From assembly GCA_003439945.1 (NCBI GenBank), contig QVRM01006137.1, forward strand, positions 40,642 to 104,641: a stretch of 64,000 bases of DNA, given 5' to 3'. The notes below the pieces were generated by a model that was not told where the DNA came from, made no database searches, and worked only from the letters and a program-made list of their open reading frames with translations. Shown in pieces: positions 1 through 13,300 of this stretch. Each line of letters opens with the position of its first letter. The stretch's first letter is position 1. Origin of the DNA: Dermanyssus gallinae (Eukaryota > Arthropoda > Arachnida > Mesostigmata > Dermanyssidae). The position numbers and the translations under genes were made by a program.

Positions 1-94
1 AGGGTTGGTCAAAAAATTACGTTGTTCTTCACAGAATCACAGATGAGCAACAGTCAAAATTAGGTTACCTACTACTCTTGCTACTATCGGTCTG

Positions 95-272
95 ATTAAA
101 CTTTTCCGGGCTAACCCTCCGCCAATATTTAATGTCTACGGGACTGCTTTTCGCATTGCTTTATAGGCGGACCCCCATAAATACAAATGTGCGACGGTGG
201 AGATCGAACCCGCGCACCTATGTGTCTCGTCTGGTCGCGAGGCGCAGGCGAATGCACCACGCCACCGGTACG
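95..272 (-). mobile_element. tRNA-derived SINE, family A, copy 1
   Basis: Read on the minus strand, this starts with a tRNA-like head carrying a pol III A-box-like segment (GGTGGCGTGGTG) and a good B box (GGTTCGATCTCC). A body follows that includes TTTATGGGGGTCCGCCTAT and ends GGGTTAGCCCGGAAAAGTTTAA. The same order and wording occur at 34896-35106 (+) and 54904-55060 (-), so this is a dispersed family and not a single tRNA gene. The tail (about 60-95) is a worn run of CTA/TAG triplets, matching the TAG/TAA tail of the 34.9-kb copy. It encodes nothing; a SINE is transcribed by RNA polymerase III and copied by the reverse transcriptase of a partner LINE. Short reading frames across it are by-products. 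Confidence 0.82.
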
Positions 273-1177
273 GATATCAATCTACTATCTTTATTCATTA
301 ATTTTTTTATTTGAGGCAATTTGTTTTCTCGCCTGTGTTCCGTATTCTATGCGGCTGGTGTGCGAACTCGAGGTGTTCGGCTGGAAAGATTGTTGCTTAG
401 GTTGATCTAGATGATAGGGGAGCTTTTGGCCGTTAACTAAGCCAAAGAGGTCAGAGAGCCTAAAAGGCTTAATCGAAAAAACACCACGTTTTAAGACGAC
501 TGTGCAACCATCTGTACTTATATATACGCTGCTTCTATCCGTCCGACACGTTGATAGCGCCGACAGCTATAGCAGAGCCTGCTTCTCGATGCCGAGCAAC
601 CATTAAGCAGACCTCGAAGTCGAACCACACTTAAGAAAACCAATTAGAACCGAATTGTCAAATTAACCAACAATAGTCTGTAGTCGACAGCAATAACGAA
701 CCAGCTGAACGGCTGTTTCCGAAACTGTCCGATCGTATGAAAAACGCCTGTCCAATCTGCGCTCTAAGATTGTTTGCCTTTGCCGTAATGAAAGCAACCT
801 TGTCTTAACCTCGTTATTGTTGTTGTTGCTGTTATTTTAATAGTAAATGTTAAGCCAGAGCTGCAAATCTTAGAAATTATTTTCTAGAGAATGCCCAGGT
901 GTCGCGTCGGAATCAAGGAACTACTGTCGGAATTGCCGGTCGCCGGACATGTCCGCCACACCGTTATATATCCGAACTGGCGACGGGCGGAAACGAAGGG
1001 CTCTTGACTATCTACTTCAACGGCTATCACCAGGCTGGTCCAGCGTTGCAATGTGGCAGTAATAATGAGTCCAATGAGGAGCTGTTTCGAGGACAAGCAA
1101 GACTGGTGGCACTCCTCACAGAGGCCCTTTAGCCCTGAGTCACTTAATATCGTATATCCCCGTAACCTTACAGCTGA

Positions 1178-1279
<102 letters not shown>

Positions 1280-1748
1280 CTCGCTACTGCAGACTGCCTT
1301 ACCCAACTGATCCAATAGTTTTATCGTACGACCATTAATTGCGACGATATACTCGAATGAATAATGAACACATGGCTTATCGTTTCGACAAAAAGCTGAC
1401 AAACGAATGAAGGATTATGGCGATCTCTCTCTCTCAAAGGCGATTACGATACGGCTTCAACTGCTCTGTTCTCACCAGATTCTCTTCGTCTCTTCCGGCC
1501 TCTTCGGCTTTCGCTGCCGGTTGTATGTCCATCGCAAGATTTCCTCGTGCGTGTTTTTGCCCCCAAATGTTTCCAAATTTCAGATGAAGGGAGAAGCATA
1601 CAGACAGGGAGGTACAACGAACCAGCTACCAGATGAACGTACAGGCCGACACTACAGACACAAAGAGACACGGAGGCAAACGGGACCCGCTCTGGGAGAG
1701 GTTTTCGTTATGGACGGCCAGAGCATCTATTTCTAGCATTGCTTTTGC

Positions 1749-1889
<141 letters not shown>

Positions 1890-2236
1890 TTGATTCGTTT
1901 CTTTTCCGGTGTTTCGACTTCTCGGTATGTCTTTGTCTTCTCTCGTAGCTCTCGTTTATTATTCACTCTGCCAGCTTATCTACTACCTAGACTTGTCATT
2001 CTAGCTTGATGCTCGATTTTGTTTGTCAACGACGTCTACTACCGCCAGGCCCATTTCCGCTGAACTGGGTCGAACAGCGCTCAACAGCGGATGAAACCTG
2101 ATGACTTCGTTGCCGTAGTCGTTGTTGTTGTTGTTGCTGTTGCTGTGCTATGTGCATCGTCCTCCGGGGATGAAAAACGACCAGCAATTGGGTGCCACTG
2201 TTGAGTCGTATAATAATTCAGATAATAATAAAACGT

Positions 2237-2275
<39 letters not shown>

Positions 2276-3049
2276 CATACATATATATGTGCAGAACGAA
2301 CAGGTAAATACTCAGGTGGCTTGGCCATCGCATTTCACAGCGAATTGTGAGGTGAGAGCCGATTTTCAGGTGTAAATAAACAGTCGTCAGTTTGTCATTG
2401 TCAAACGCCTGTCGAGCGTCTTAGCGTGACAGGCCGTGAATGAGAGCGAGGCACCTGTCGGATCAATTGTCATCACACTTTTACTGCAGCGACTGACTAC
2501 TACTACTACTACTACTACTGGTACCACTATTACCTCTGCTGCTACTACAAGGAGGTCCACTGCAGAGACTACAGTACAACTATGGAGATCACGCATTGAC
2601 GACATACTGTCTACGAAATACGTAGTCAGCATCCGTCATACCATCGTAGGCACTCAGTCAGCCAGCAGCAACTACCTGTCTGTTAGTGTAAGGTAGGCGA
2701 CCTAGAACTGGGCGAGGGGAAGGTGAGGGCGTGGAAGCGTGCTCAGGAGGTCGAAACCCGGTGAACGGCGTTTCCTTTATGACGCGTTTCCGCGCCTACC
2801 GTACTCTCTTGCTCTCCACACCTCCACGTGCCTTGACAGTGCGGCGGCGGCGTCGTCACGTCTAGTGGCACCAGAGCCGCTATTACCACCGCCGACGAAC
2901 ACCAAGCCTGATTTTCCGCCCCCTCAGCTAGCGAACAACTAAGCACACGCCTCGACCGATTCGTGTGTACATGCACAATGTCTCGTCTATATGTACGTGA
3001 TCATCACTGTCATCATACCCAATATATGCGCCCTTGCAGTCACCAACAT

Positions 3050-3084
3050 TGTTGTTGTTGTTGTTGTGGTTGTTGTTGTTGTGG

Positions 3085-3160
<76 letters not shown>

Positions 3161-3190
3161 CGTTGTTATTGTTGTTGTTGTTGTGGTTGT
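3050..3190. repeat. (GTT)n microsatellite
   Basis: About 45 GTT units with a few GGT, GTC and ATT interruptions. It reads as poly-Val or poly-Cys on + and poly-Thr or poly-Asn on -, so the reading frames spanning it are artefacts. Confidence 0.96.
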
Positions 3191-5289
3191 GTTAGTCATG
3201 GCCAAACACACCAATCTTGTTCGGCGGCTTTATTGTCTGTGCTCTACAATTGTCAAACGATGCCAATCAACAATCAATTCACCACACCGCTAACTGACTA
3301 ACAGACAAATGAGGACAACACGCGTCAAAAATCGTATATACACGTTCATACCTATTTGCACATATATATATATATATATATATATTATGTATATATATAT
3401 GCGTGCGTGCGTACATATATTTGCCCCACATACGAGTACGTACATATGTGTATGCATAGACCGCAGGCCCGAATGACGAACAGGCGACATCACCAGCAGC
3501 GCTAGCTGGTTGAGCACGATAAGCGTGCTGCCTTCAGGTCAAGGCGGAGACGGTGACTATGAAGGCAGGCCAGCAGATCAACGATCTCGATGTCTACGGA
3601 CGAGGTTTCCGGGCTTTCCGGCCGGAGAGGCCAGAGAGCAAACACACACACACGACTGTCACAGAGTGACAATCGGACGAACAGACAAACGGGTAGACGC
3701 TCCCCCGTGAACGTGAAACGAACAAGGGAGGCCGAAAACGAGGATGGCGCAGAGACGGGAAGGCAGGCGGCCGAGGTAAGAGGAAACTTCCGACATTGGC
3801 GGCATTGGCGGTCGTAACAGGCAACACGGTGCCATTGGACAAAAACACACACGCGAGGGTAGATGGCGTAACGCAGCCCTCAGTTTGACGGCTCGATGCT
3901 CGATCCCTTCGGCGTTCGCGTTTCTGTGGTCATGAGGCGGGGATCCATGAGATGAGCCTGAGGTTGAGCATGAGGCTACCCTTCCACCCACAGTCTCGAA
4001 GTAGTGCCACACATTTACAAGCCCTGGGAGCGGGGTGGGGGCGAGCATTGAAGTTTCTAGTGAGTGAAAGTGTGAAACCGCACTAGGTGCTGTGTGTTGC
4101 CAGGATGTATTGTGCATTAGCGTTTACGAACCTCCCATAGCAGAAAATTAGGAAGATAGGTAGATGCCCTAGAACCGACCAGAACGATTACTACTCTACC
4201 ACTATTACTACTTGTACGACTGAATCAATTCAGCGGCTACTTGTACTACTTAAACATCTTAAACTTGAAACGAATTCTTTCTATTCGCATCTTCCGCTTT
4301 TCGATTTTAAACGGTCTGCGCTCTGTCTTTTTCCGTTCGGTAGGTTCTCTGTGTATCTCGTATATGTGTTTTTAATGGCGAGTAAAAAATACCATATAGA
4401 GCATTAAACAAATAGGATGTGCCAAAATGGCTGGCTAAACTAACAAACATATATATATATATATATACATACATACATACATAAGTACTTCCGTATAAGC
4501 CGCTTTCCCTTCTCCGTATGTGCTCATACACCCACATCCGTAATAGCGTGATCACTGTCTTCGTTCAAATTCACGCTAGATGTATCATCACTCGTACACG
4601 GTGAACTCGTACTGATGTAATATAGCCACGGCTCTAAATGGACGACATGCAGGCAAGCAGTACGCTCCGCAGAGACTCTGATGTGGAAGGTCCCTACACT
4701 GACGGAAGGTCCAGTCTGAGAACGTTCGTCTAAGCTGACCAGGCTGTGGCGAAATATGTTAACGTCGTTTGCGCGAGCTCCGCCTCTCGACGAGATGCTG
4801 CCGCTCCGTGCAACTAGTTAGAATAGACTCTTCGTGGAGCGTGACATCGTAAACGACACGTTTCATCACCCGCCAGTGTAATACCGCAGGCTAGCGCCGT
4901 TGTGGTAATATAATCGTAGTACCAGTAATATAATATGATAGTAGTAGCACCTAGTCGTTGTAGCAGCAGGAACAGTAGCAGAGCAATGTGACGCCATCTC
5001 CATTCCAATTGCAGAATTACATATTAGACGATAACCCCGCTCCCCCCCCCCCGAAGCAGCATACAATTGTGTGTCGCGTCCCATTGGCAGCACGGCAGTG
5101 CGTCTGAGGACATCATAGCGCTCTCATTGAACAATTCTACAATTGAGAAGCGGCGAGGTGTTATTCGATTTCTGACTACGGAAGGTATTTAACCGGTCGA
5201 TATTCATGGCCGGATGGTTGCCGTGCCGGACGGGGAGACTGTGTGTTCGATAAATCAGTGAGGGGGTTCCGTAATGGGAACTGCGTATG
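3191..5289. other. Stretch without a recognised gene
   Basis: I see no protein family here. Contents are TA arrays near 3361-3401 and 4447-4467 (the latter followed by a CATA run), a CA run near 3640-3652 and a C11 homopolymer at 5042-5052. Frames of up to 150 codons on the minus strand near 3659-4117 show no domain and are within what chance gives in 64 kb. Confidence 0.65.
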
Positions 5290-5600
5290 GGGCTAGCACT
5301 GCAACACATATTGCGGTATGATGACGACCCCACTTTTTCGGAGCAAAACGTCACCGGTGACGAGAGTTGGTGCCATCACTCTGAGCCAGAAACAAAGCGA
5401 AACGGCATTCAATAAAGGCAAGTGTCGTCACCTTCGCCTAAAACATGCAAAGGTGTCTTAACTCGGGCGAGGAACTGAAGGACACAGTGGAGGACTGGCC
5501 CTTGTTATAGCCGCATGATCTCTTGGAGCAGCTATTCATGTGGCTCGTGAAACAGGGGCATAGTTGTGTTCAAGTCTCTAGTGATTACTTTTTAATAAAG
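5290..5600 (+). mobile_element. mariner-like transposase relic, internally deleted (GDESW type)
   Basis: The translation from 5290 runs through RYDDDPTFSEQNVTGDESW, with the first catalytic Asp of the DDD/DDE transposase in GDESW at 5359-5370. It continues into a PETKR and SSP-PK segment that matches the usual order of this mariner type. Then, without the middle of the protein, it reads EELKDTVEDW (from 5469) and a C-terminal segment with WLVKQ, C and SSDYF, which corresponds to the usual end of the protein (a GDY-type motif shortly before the stop). The region with the second and third catalytic residues is missing, and stops and frameshifts are present. This is a dead copy of a cut-and-paste transposon. 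No clear terminal inverted repeats were seen. The copy at 7535-7985 appears to be of the same type in opposite orientation. Confidence 0.75.
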
Positions 5601-6281
5601 ACCTTAATTACTTAATTTCAAACCTTTTACTTAAATATTGTATAATTACAAAACTGATCAACTTTGGGAACTATTAGAGTTACCTTCCGTGCGTTTCATC
5701 AATTTTTCTTGTCTCTACTCAAGGTGCAGACTTCCTAGAAGCGTGGGAGTTTGGCATTTTTCCCACCCGCTGATGACTTAACGTCCCGATGAAGTAATTT
5801 TTGTTCTTTTTGGGTCAGAGCTACGTGTATTTAATATGTCCTGACGCCAGGTGCCATGCGCACCACAGCACCAGGACTCCGTTCTGCCGTCATTTTCGTA
5901 TGAAAAATAAAATGTCAGTAATATCATTATATATTGATTATATGACAGATTGGACGTTTTCAATACTACTTTAGGTATACCACTATTATGTTCTTATTAT
6001 ACTATAACTATAGAAAAATAGCCAAAACGAGTGTGCTTTCCAGCCAATGTCGTATTACCGTGTACCCTTGCCCGGTTATCTTTCAATTATTCTTTATCTG
6101 CTTTTGCGCAAGTGTCTTATTAAAAAAAAAAGATTGGAAAACGAAATTACTAGTCAGTCTTCTACATCTATAAACACTAGTTAGTTTCCACATGAAGTAG
6201 TTTGACCTCAATTAACACCATTAATAAACTTGATGTTACCTTCTCGCATGGTATATATATATATATATAATTGCGGGTTGA

Positions 6282-6316
<35 letters not shown>

Positions 6317-6624
6317 CAACCCGCAAGCAAATACAATGCTGCATCAGTTGGATATACATGTGAATACATATGCATATATAGATCGAACGATAGTGACGTT
6401 GACGATCACTTAGTTACGTGTCAGTCACTGTGGCCTTTTCTTCTCCTTTCCTCGCTGCAGCAGTAATGAACAGTGAGCAGCCAGCCAGTCTAGCGCTAAC
6501 GTGGGTGGTAGAGGCAGCGCTCATCTTTTCTAGAGTGGGTGGTGTTTCTACTCATTTACTCGTATGCGCGGTCTATACAAGCACCGAACTTGCTTTCCAG
6601 ACTCGAGCAGACCCCGACCAAACG

Positions 6625-6656
<32 letters not shown>

Positions 6657-7534
6657 TACAGACGTGCACATACAGCTGCTAATACGGAACGCTCTGTGAT
6701 GGGTGCTGTTAAAGCAACAGCAACAACAACAACAACACAACAACACAACGACAACAGCAACTGAAGGTGCATTGGCTTGACGAGACAAGGCGTGCCCAGC
6801 AGCGGGTGGCGGACGCTCAAGTAGCTTCTGTCTGGCGTCATCCTCACTCGACCGCCGATACTGCGAGGTTTGACCACTGGGCAGGTCGGGTCAACAGACA
6901 GTCGACCGTCGACTCGTGAACCAACAACGACAGACTCAAATGGCCAAGGCGGCGACAACCATAACAACAATGACAAAAACAACGACAAAAAGCTACATAT
7001 GACAGCAACGAAAGCTGCAACAAGAACAACAATGACAGTGACTCTCACAATGACAACAACAACCGACATCAACAATAAGTAGACAGCAACACCAATAATC
7101 CCACAGAAGCTGCAGAAGCAGAGAAAGGGAGAGCAACTCGTGTTGGCGCTATGAAGTGGAGATAGCTTGGGGTCCGCATGTGTAGGCAACTTCATGCAGC
7201 GCATACGCAACCAAAAGTTTCAATACCAAGTTTCGAAATTAATCTAAGCAGACAAAACCGATCAACAACAACAACAACAGAAACGGCAACTAGAGCAGCA
7301 GTAGCATTATAAAATCCAGAAATATGCAGCTATGTGGAGACGATATATATTTAAAGTAGACTTTGAACAAATGCCAATGAATATTACATACAGACACTGC
7401 GTATAAGATACAGCATTCATTAATTTTCTTACACGTTCTTACGCGAATTTCACCGAAATTGATGCACTTATTGAGGCATGAGATCTGAGTAGACCTGCAA
7501 ATCGGGTTTTCCCACTTCATTCAATTTGTTCTCA
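5601..7534. other. Stretch without a recognised gene
   Basis: AT-rich unique sequence to about 6230, then TA arrays (6250-6268, 6283-6313, 6623-6653) and CAA/ACA-rich runs near 6715-6760 and 6955-7080. A minus-strand open frame of 220 codons at 6548-7210 is built from these repeats (Val/Ile/Leu runs plus Tyr-Ile) and is rejected as a gene. Confidence 0.65.
6271..6326. repeat. Inverted repeat enclosing a TA array
   Basis: Perfect 11-bp arms TTGCGGGTTGA (6271-6281) and TCAACCCGCAA (6316-6326) enclose ATACA plus a TA array. A second TA array lies just outside the left arm. Confidence 0.9.
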
Positions 7535-7985
7535 ATACCATTGAGATTTCCCACCATCTCCTCTCACATTGCAGCGCGTTCTTCACATCGAGACTCTTTT
7601 TGACAGGTGGACAGAGAAGAAAGTCGCTTGGAACCAAGTAATGTAAATTAGAAAACAGCTTTACTATCTTTTACTTGCAGCTTGAAGGACGCTTTGTGTT
7701 TGATGTGCCGTGTGAACGTGCGGAAGCATTGTCGTGATGGAGAAATCCTCTCCTGTCATTTCCTCACAACACACTTCGCTCTAACTTGATCTGAACATTT
7801 AGGCTGATATCAGGAATGCTATGACTACATGCGTTTATCGTAATATTGAGTTCCCCAACAGCCGCTATTTTAAATTGGGATTTACACCCGGCTGAAACCT
7901 CTCGGAAACTATCCCTGTGGGACTCCCCTCATTGTGACCGTGGCCATTTTTCCAAGTGTCTTTTGGGGGGGCGAGTGGTTCCAGG
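7535..7985 (-). mobile_element. mariner-like transposase relic (HHDN type)
   Basis: On the minus strand the pieces of a mariner transposase appear in the correct order: SPPQKTLGKMATV (from about 7975 down to 7936), GIVSERFQPG at 7877-7915 (the usual GIV..EF.P.G segment), FLHHDNASA at 7719-7745 (second catalytic Asp block), then VPSDFLLCPPVKKSL at 7581-7634. The last two blocks are in the same frame but separated by a stop codon. The third catalytic Asp, normally in a PDLAPSD-like motif, reads Tyr (HYLVPSD). Several frame changes and stops make this a dead copy. The N-terminal third, including the first Asp, is not clear upstream of 7985. It is oriented opposite to the related relic at 5290-5600. 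Confidence 0.75.
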
Positions 7986-9414
7986 CATAATCAGATCTAG
8001 TGAAGATATGTCAGGATAGCGAGCTTGATACAACCACTTTTAGTAATTTTGTTCTGACTCAGAGAGAACCCCTTCTCTACCCCTTGTTTTATTAGAAAAA
8101 AATTTTTCCACCAAGTTATACTGATTTAACTTTTTGGAACGCGCTTCGCTGCCGTATACTGACGCATACAAAATTGTTCAAGACTGTAAAACTAATCCAT
8201 AATTTATGTTCTCAGCTAATGTGGCGACTGTTGAGATCAATATAACGATTTTTTTCAAAATTTTCTTGTCGTTGTGAAATTGACGATACGTATACACGGT
8301 GTTTCGGGGCACTGCTTGATCTCCAATAACAGCTCACAACATTTTCACCATTTTGGAATATTAGGCCCTTTGTAAATCTTCCAATGTGTCAAGCTCCTCA
8401 AGTAAACGCCTCCCAAAACGCCATTGACCTTGTTGTTGTCCAGCCTGTACAACATTGAATGCTGTGTCTGTAGCTGAGAGGAATTCGTTGCTGCTTCAAC
8501 GCCTTACAGTGAACCCAACAACCTCGATTTACCAGCGTTACGATGCATGAACGTTTATAAGTACCTAAAACTTCCTCCTCTCGTAGAGTGACAGCAGAAG
8601 CGCAGTATATATATATATATTATCCTCCACATTATACATATAACATTACAATAATGATGCGTCTTTGACGTGATATCGGACTAGTACCTACCACCGTTGT
8701 CGAATCTGCGGCCGGCTTACGACCCCTGAGGGTGACACAAATATATATACTATATAGATATAAGTATGTACACATTACATATGCAATCTAATGCGGTTTG
8801 CTTAACGTTTACAGAAGGATTAGCCTTGAAAGACCGAGTTTCGGTCAGCTCGTTCGTCTCTAGATTTTTTTTCTCCGTAACCCCTTTGCCCCTTGGTCAG
8901 CCTCTCCCTGATTCTCTGTTCCTCGCCTGTTCTCCTCCCGTGCTTCGTATATTCTCTCTATCTCTCTACGCGCGCGTTCTTTCTCTCCCTCGCTTCCTCT
9001 CTGTATCTTCTTTCGATCTTTCTGTGTATCTCCAGTAGTCCGCATGTTGTATCTAACTACATATTTATGTCTCAGCTACCTACTTAACTACTTAACAAGT
9101 AGTAGTAACAAGATAAGTCGAAGACGGCGAACAGTGGCGGCGGCAGCAGCAGCATCAGCGACGTCACGGCTGAGCGTACGTACGGCCCAAAGCGCGCGTC
9201 GGTTCAACATCGTTGCTGACGTCAACACGTGTATCAATGTCAGCAGCAGCAGCAGGAGGAAGATTCAGAGCCGAGTCTGATCAAACTGCGTCTCGCTCGC
9301 TAAAACAAAAACTATTACGATGCGGGCGGCACCGGCGACAGAAGAGGACGAAGAAGAACTAAGACTAGGATGACAATAAGCTGCTCAGCTACCACTGAGA
9401 TGACACCGATGGTG

Positions 9415-9510
9415 ATGACGACGACGACGATGATGATGATTATAGTGATGGTGATTATGGTGATGGTGAGGATGATGGTGATGACGACGACGACGACGAT
9501 GATGAGAATG
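9415..9510. repeat. GAT/GAC trinucleotide-rich array
   Basis: Imperfect GAT, GGT and GAC triplets. Minus-strand translation is an Ile/Val/Thr low-complexity run, so no gene is implied. Confidence 0.9.
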
Positions 9511-10347
9511 AGGAGGGGAGACCTGTACTGAGACGACATGAGAGATTGGGTATCTATCTATCTATCTCTCTGTACCGACCGCACCGAGTGCGTTTCGGCA
9601 ATGTGGCATGCAGATTCGTGCTAGACGGTTAAGGTTGGTCGCGGTGAGAACGCAGCCGTGTTGTAGGTGACGAACGGCGGTAAGCACGCATATATATATA
9701 TATATATATATATGTATATGACATCATTATAACAAGTTTGCGGGGCTACAATTGTTTAGGCTTTACTTAAACAAAAATAAACGTGTATTTCTTAAGTAAT
9801 TGTAAGTACCTTTGCATCCCTGACAGCAGCAATTGTATATATACAATATATATATATATATATATATACATATGTATCTGCAAACGTTTTCCACCTATAC
9901 ACTATGGACCAGCCCACCCGTCCAACGCTACGCAGTGTGACAGTCCGGCGCGTTCTAAATAATATTGCCGCCCCCATCGCCGCCGCCGTCGTCGGCGTCA
10001 TCACCACACCCAAGAGCAGCAGCAACAGCAGCAGCAGCCCCACCCCCACGACGATCACTGCTGCCAATATAAGGTACAAACTGAACACACACCAACCAGT
10101 ACGCATGACTTGTTCACGACGCTGGTGATGATGGTGAAGAAAACGATGATGATGATGGCAAAAGCGACGACCCCGGTCTCCTCTACGTCACCCATCCACC
10201 CACCCACCCACCACTTTCCCGGGTGGCACGAGCCGCCGCCGCATGTTGCCGCGCGGTGACCCGCTGAAGACAGACCCGCTGACGCCTGCTAAAACGGCGG
10301 GGTGGGTTAAGTGGGTGTGGCGTGTCTCGGGTGGACACTCGGTTTGC

Positions 10348-10364
10348 GGGGGGGGGGGGGGGGG
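10348..10364. repeat. Poly-G run (G17)
   Basis: Seventeen consecutive G residues. Similar runs occur at 15945-15958 (14 G) and 22214-22232 (19 G). Such runs are prone to length error in sequencing and can form quadruplexes. Confidence 0.95.
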
Positions 10365-13300
10365 AGAACAGCCGACGACTGTCAGTCAGACAGACAGCAA
10401 CAACAACAACAACAGCTGACCGATAGACAGATGGGCAGCCTTCAGAGAGTGATTACTACTTACTACATACAGCACCAGCAAAAAACACGACAATAACAAC
10501 AACAACACAGCTAACTACTAGCAGCCGACGTATAATCATCATAGCTAAAAAGCCTGCACGCGCGCACGCATGCACGTAGTTGTTTATTGCTACTTGCGCT
10601 GTTAACGCGCGAGATGATTAGTGGCGTAGGCCGGCCGCAACAGAGTTAGGCTCGCGCCACACCATCAGCTTACGACGGTGGTGACGTTAACCAACCGTTA
10701 ACCAACGTTAGCCAATAGGACGACCACGCCGTAACGGTGATGCCGGCCAGTACGAGGAATAGCCGGCACTGTGACCGCAGCTGCGACTCTATTTCACCGC
10801 TTTGCACCGCCAGTATAGGAAGCAGCTTCAAAATGACTACCATCTAAGCTCTAATCATATGAGAAAGCACTGCCGACGCACACTTTACGCCCGCAATCAC
10901 CGTTTTTGCTGATGCTACTGATGTTGTTGTTGTTGCTGTTGTTGTTGTTGTTGTTGTTTTTGTTGTTATTGTTGTTGTTGTTGCTGCTGCTGCTACGTAT
11001 CGTTAAACGGATATATGACGTTACTATGATGGTCCAACTGTTTCTTTTTAGTCTTGCCTTCATCCTGCATATATATACAGAGCAGACTCTTGGCAAGCCG
11101 CCGTATATATATATATATATATATATATAGATAGAGAGAGAGACAGAGAGAGAGTGCCGACAGATATACGTATATGTCCAATAGCAAGAGTCATACGGAA
11201 CAAATACGAATTAAGTACGCCCCATGCTGTCCGGAATGGAAACCTTACAAGCAGATGAGGCATCTGCCATGCGAATTGTTTGACCTTGTAGGACCCCCTT
11301 GGGCAATAAACCCTGTTAGGCTTCTTACTAGACACGTAGAGTTCCCGGCTGTTTTTGCCGGTGGGATGACGCGACAACGAACGCCAGGCAATTTGGGCTC
11401 GCTCGGTCGAGTGAAAGCGATAACACGATCAGGGATGATTCCATAAAGTTCCGCTGTGCGCTGGTGCCACATCGGTGTGAAATTGCAATTTCGTTAATGA
11501 ATCTCAACTTGTTGATGATGATCGCATTCATTCAACTGAGGGCATTATTGGTAGAACAATTCACTCTGGCGTTGTGTGCTTTTGTCAGTCGTGCCCATCA
11601 GCAGCGGGCCCCCGCCATATGGTCCACTGGCCTAACTCGGTTGAATAGAGGGCCCGGACTTGGAGAAAGACCATCAAAATCACTTTATCTCCCAAACCAA
11701 TTACTGCACCAACGCTCCACAGGACCAATAATTAGTCCCTGAGGCTTAAAACTTTATGATACCACAACGATCGGCTAGCGCTGATAGTTGCGTACCCCTA
11801 GCACACGTATATCAATCAAATACAGCGTCAAGGGAAGTGCTTCCCGTACCTTGGAATGAACTTCAATAACTCTAGGTAATGGTGGCTAGATTACAGATTG
11901 TTGGCTACCCACAAACCGAACCATTATCCTAGACGAACTATCTAAGCCTGGCTTTAACCTGAAGTTGCCTTTGATGATCTCAACTATAATTTGCAAGTGG
12001 TCAAGACAACAACATATACCGCTCTAATTTTAAGAACAAAAGGAAATATGGTAGTCATTTCTGCTGTGAAAATAATGAATGTTGGAAAACACTAAAGGAA
12101 TGCCAGTCAGCAAGCGTGTTGTGATTTGCAAGTTTGGTTTCTGCATAAACCTCGTGCGCACGTTAACAAACAACCATTCCTGACCGATTTGTAAGTTGTG
12201 TGCTAATCTATCTAGTAGAGCTAAATCCTAGCTAGCTAGGCAAAACGAAGATAACGCAAGGTCAACAAAGTGGCGATAACACTTATAGCGGCAGCTCTCC
12301 GTAGTGAAGGTCTAGCGAGGTCCATTTGGCGCAGTAGACTCCAACAGACCTCTCCTCGATAAGCTTAGGACGCGAGTTCGTCGAGTTCAATATGCTAGGT
12401 CTCTTGCAACGCCGCATTGTAAAGCAGCGGCGCGCATCGAGGACAGGTGGGATAACCAACGCCTTTTGCGTGTGGGTAAGTTGGGGGGCGTAGGGCAACC
12501 GATGGCGGCGGCGGCGGCGCCCCCAACTGTGGGGCAACGCGGTAACGAGGAACGTCGTACCCACACTAGGCGTACGCAGCGCCTTTAGGTGTCTAGCGAA
12601 AAAGACAATTCAATCTGCGACCGTACGTACGATGCTTGGAAGATGCCGTCATCTTCTCACTGTGCAGTTCATGCGGAAGCCGGAAGGCAGTGACAACACA
12701 GCTACAACGAACCCGGTGAGCTGCGCCCTTCCGCTCGGCGCCAACAAACGCGCCCAAAGGCACTAGCAATGCAACTAGGTCTATCATTATATCCAAATGA
12801 AACGCAACGGCGCAACTAACAGCAGATCAGTGCAAGCCAGGAGGCCAGCCGGCCAGAGGTTCAAGGTCTACGACAAGGACGACAACGGAGGTCCAATGCT
12901 CGCTGTTCGTTCAGCGCCCAGTCTTCTCCTGTATCTGCTGCTGCTACTGCTGCTGCTCTATCCTATCTCCTCAATAGACAACAGACTCCTGCAGGCAACA
13001 GGCAAGCCGGCGTTGCTGCAGTATGCGGTGGAATTCGCTGGAATGTGGGCCTGCGGCCGCGCGTATATCCGCCATGCCGTCGTGCGTTGTTAGCAATACG
13101 AGAACTGCTGCACGGCATCGTCCAAAGAACGGACAGGCCCTCTCCCCGAGGCCACATAGCCCTAGCCTATCAAGTGAAGCCTGGCGGAATCAAGCTGTCA
13201 ACGGGAAACGAGAATCCAAACGAGATATTCCGCAACGTCCAGTCCCGGCCCCCCGAGCGTGGGCGGGTGGGGAGCAAGCGGCCATAATGTGGCGGAATTA

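Noticed and set aside
11830..11885. RT-like peptide FPYLGMNFNNS on +
   Set aside because: Only one short motif. No motif C upstream and no helix downstream, so chance is likely.
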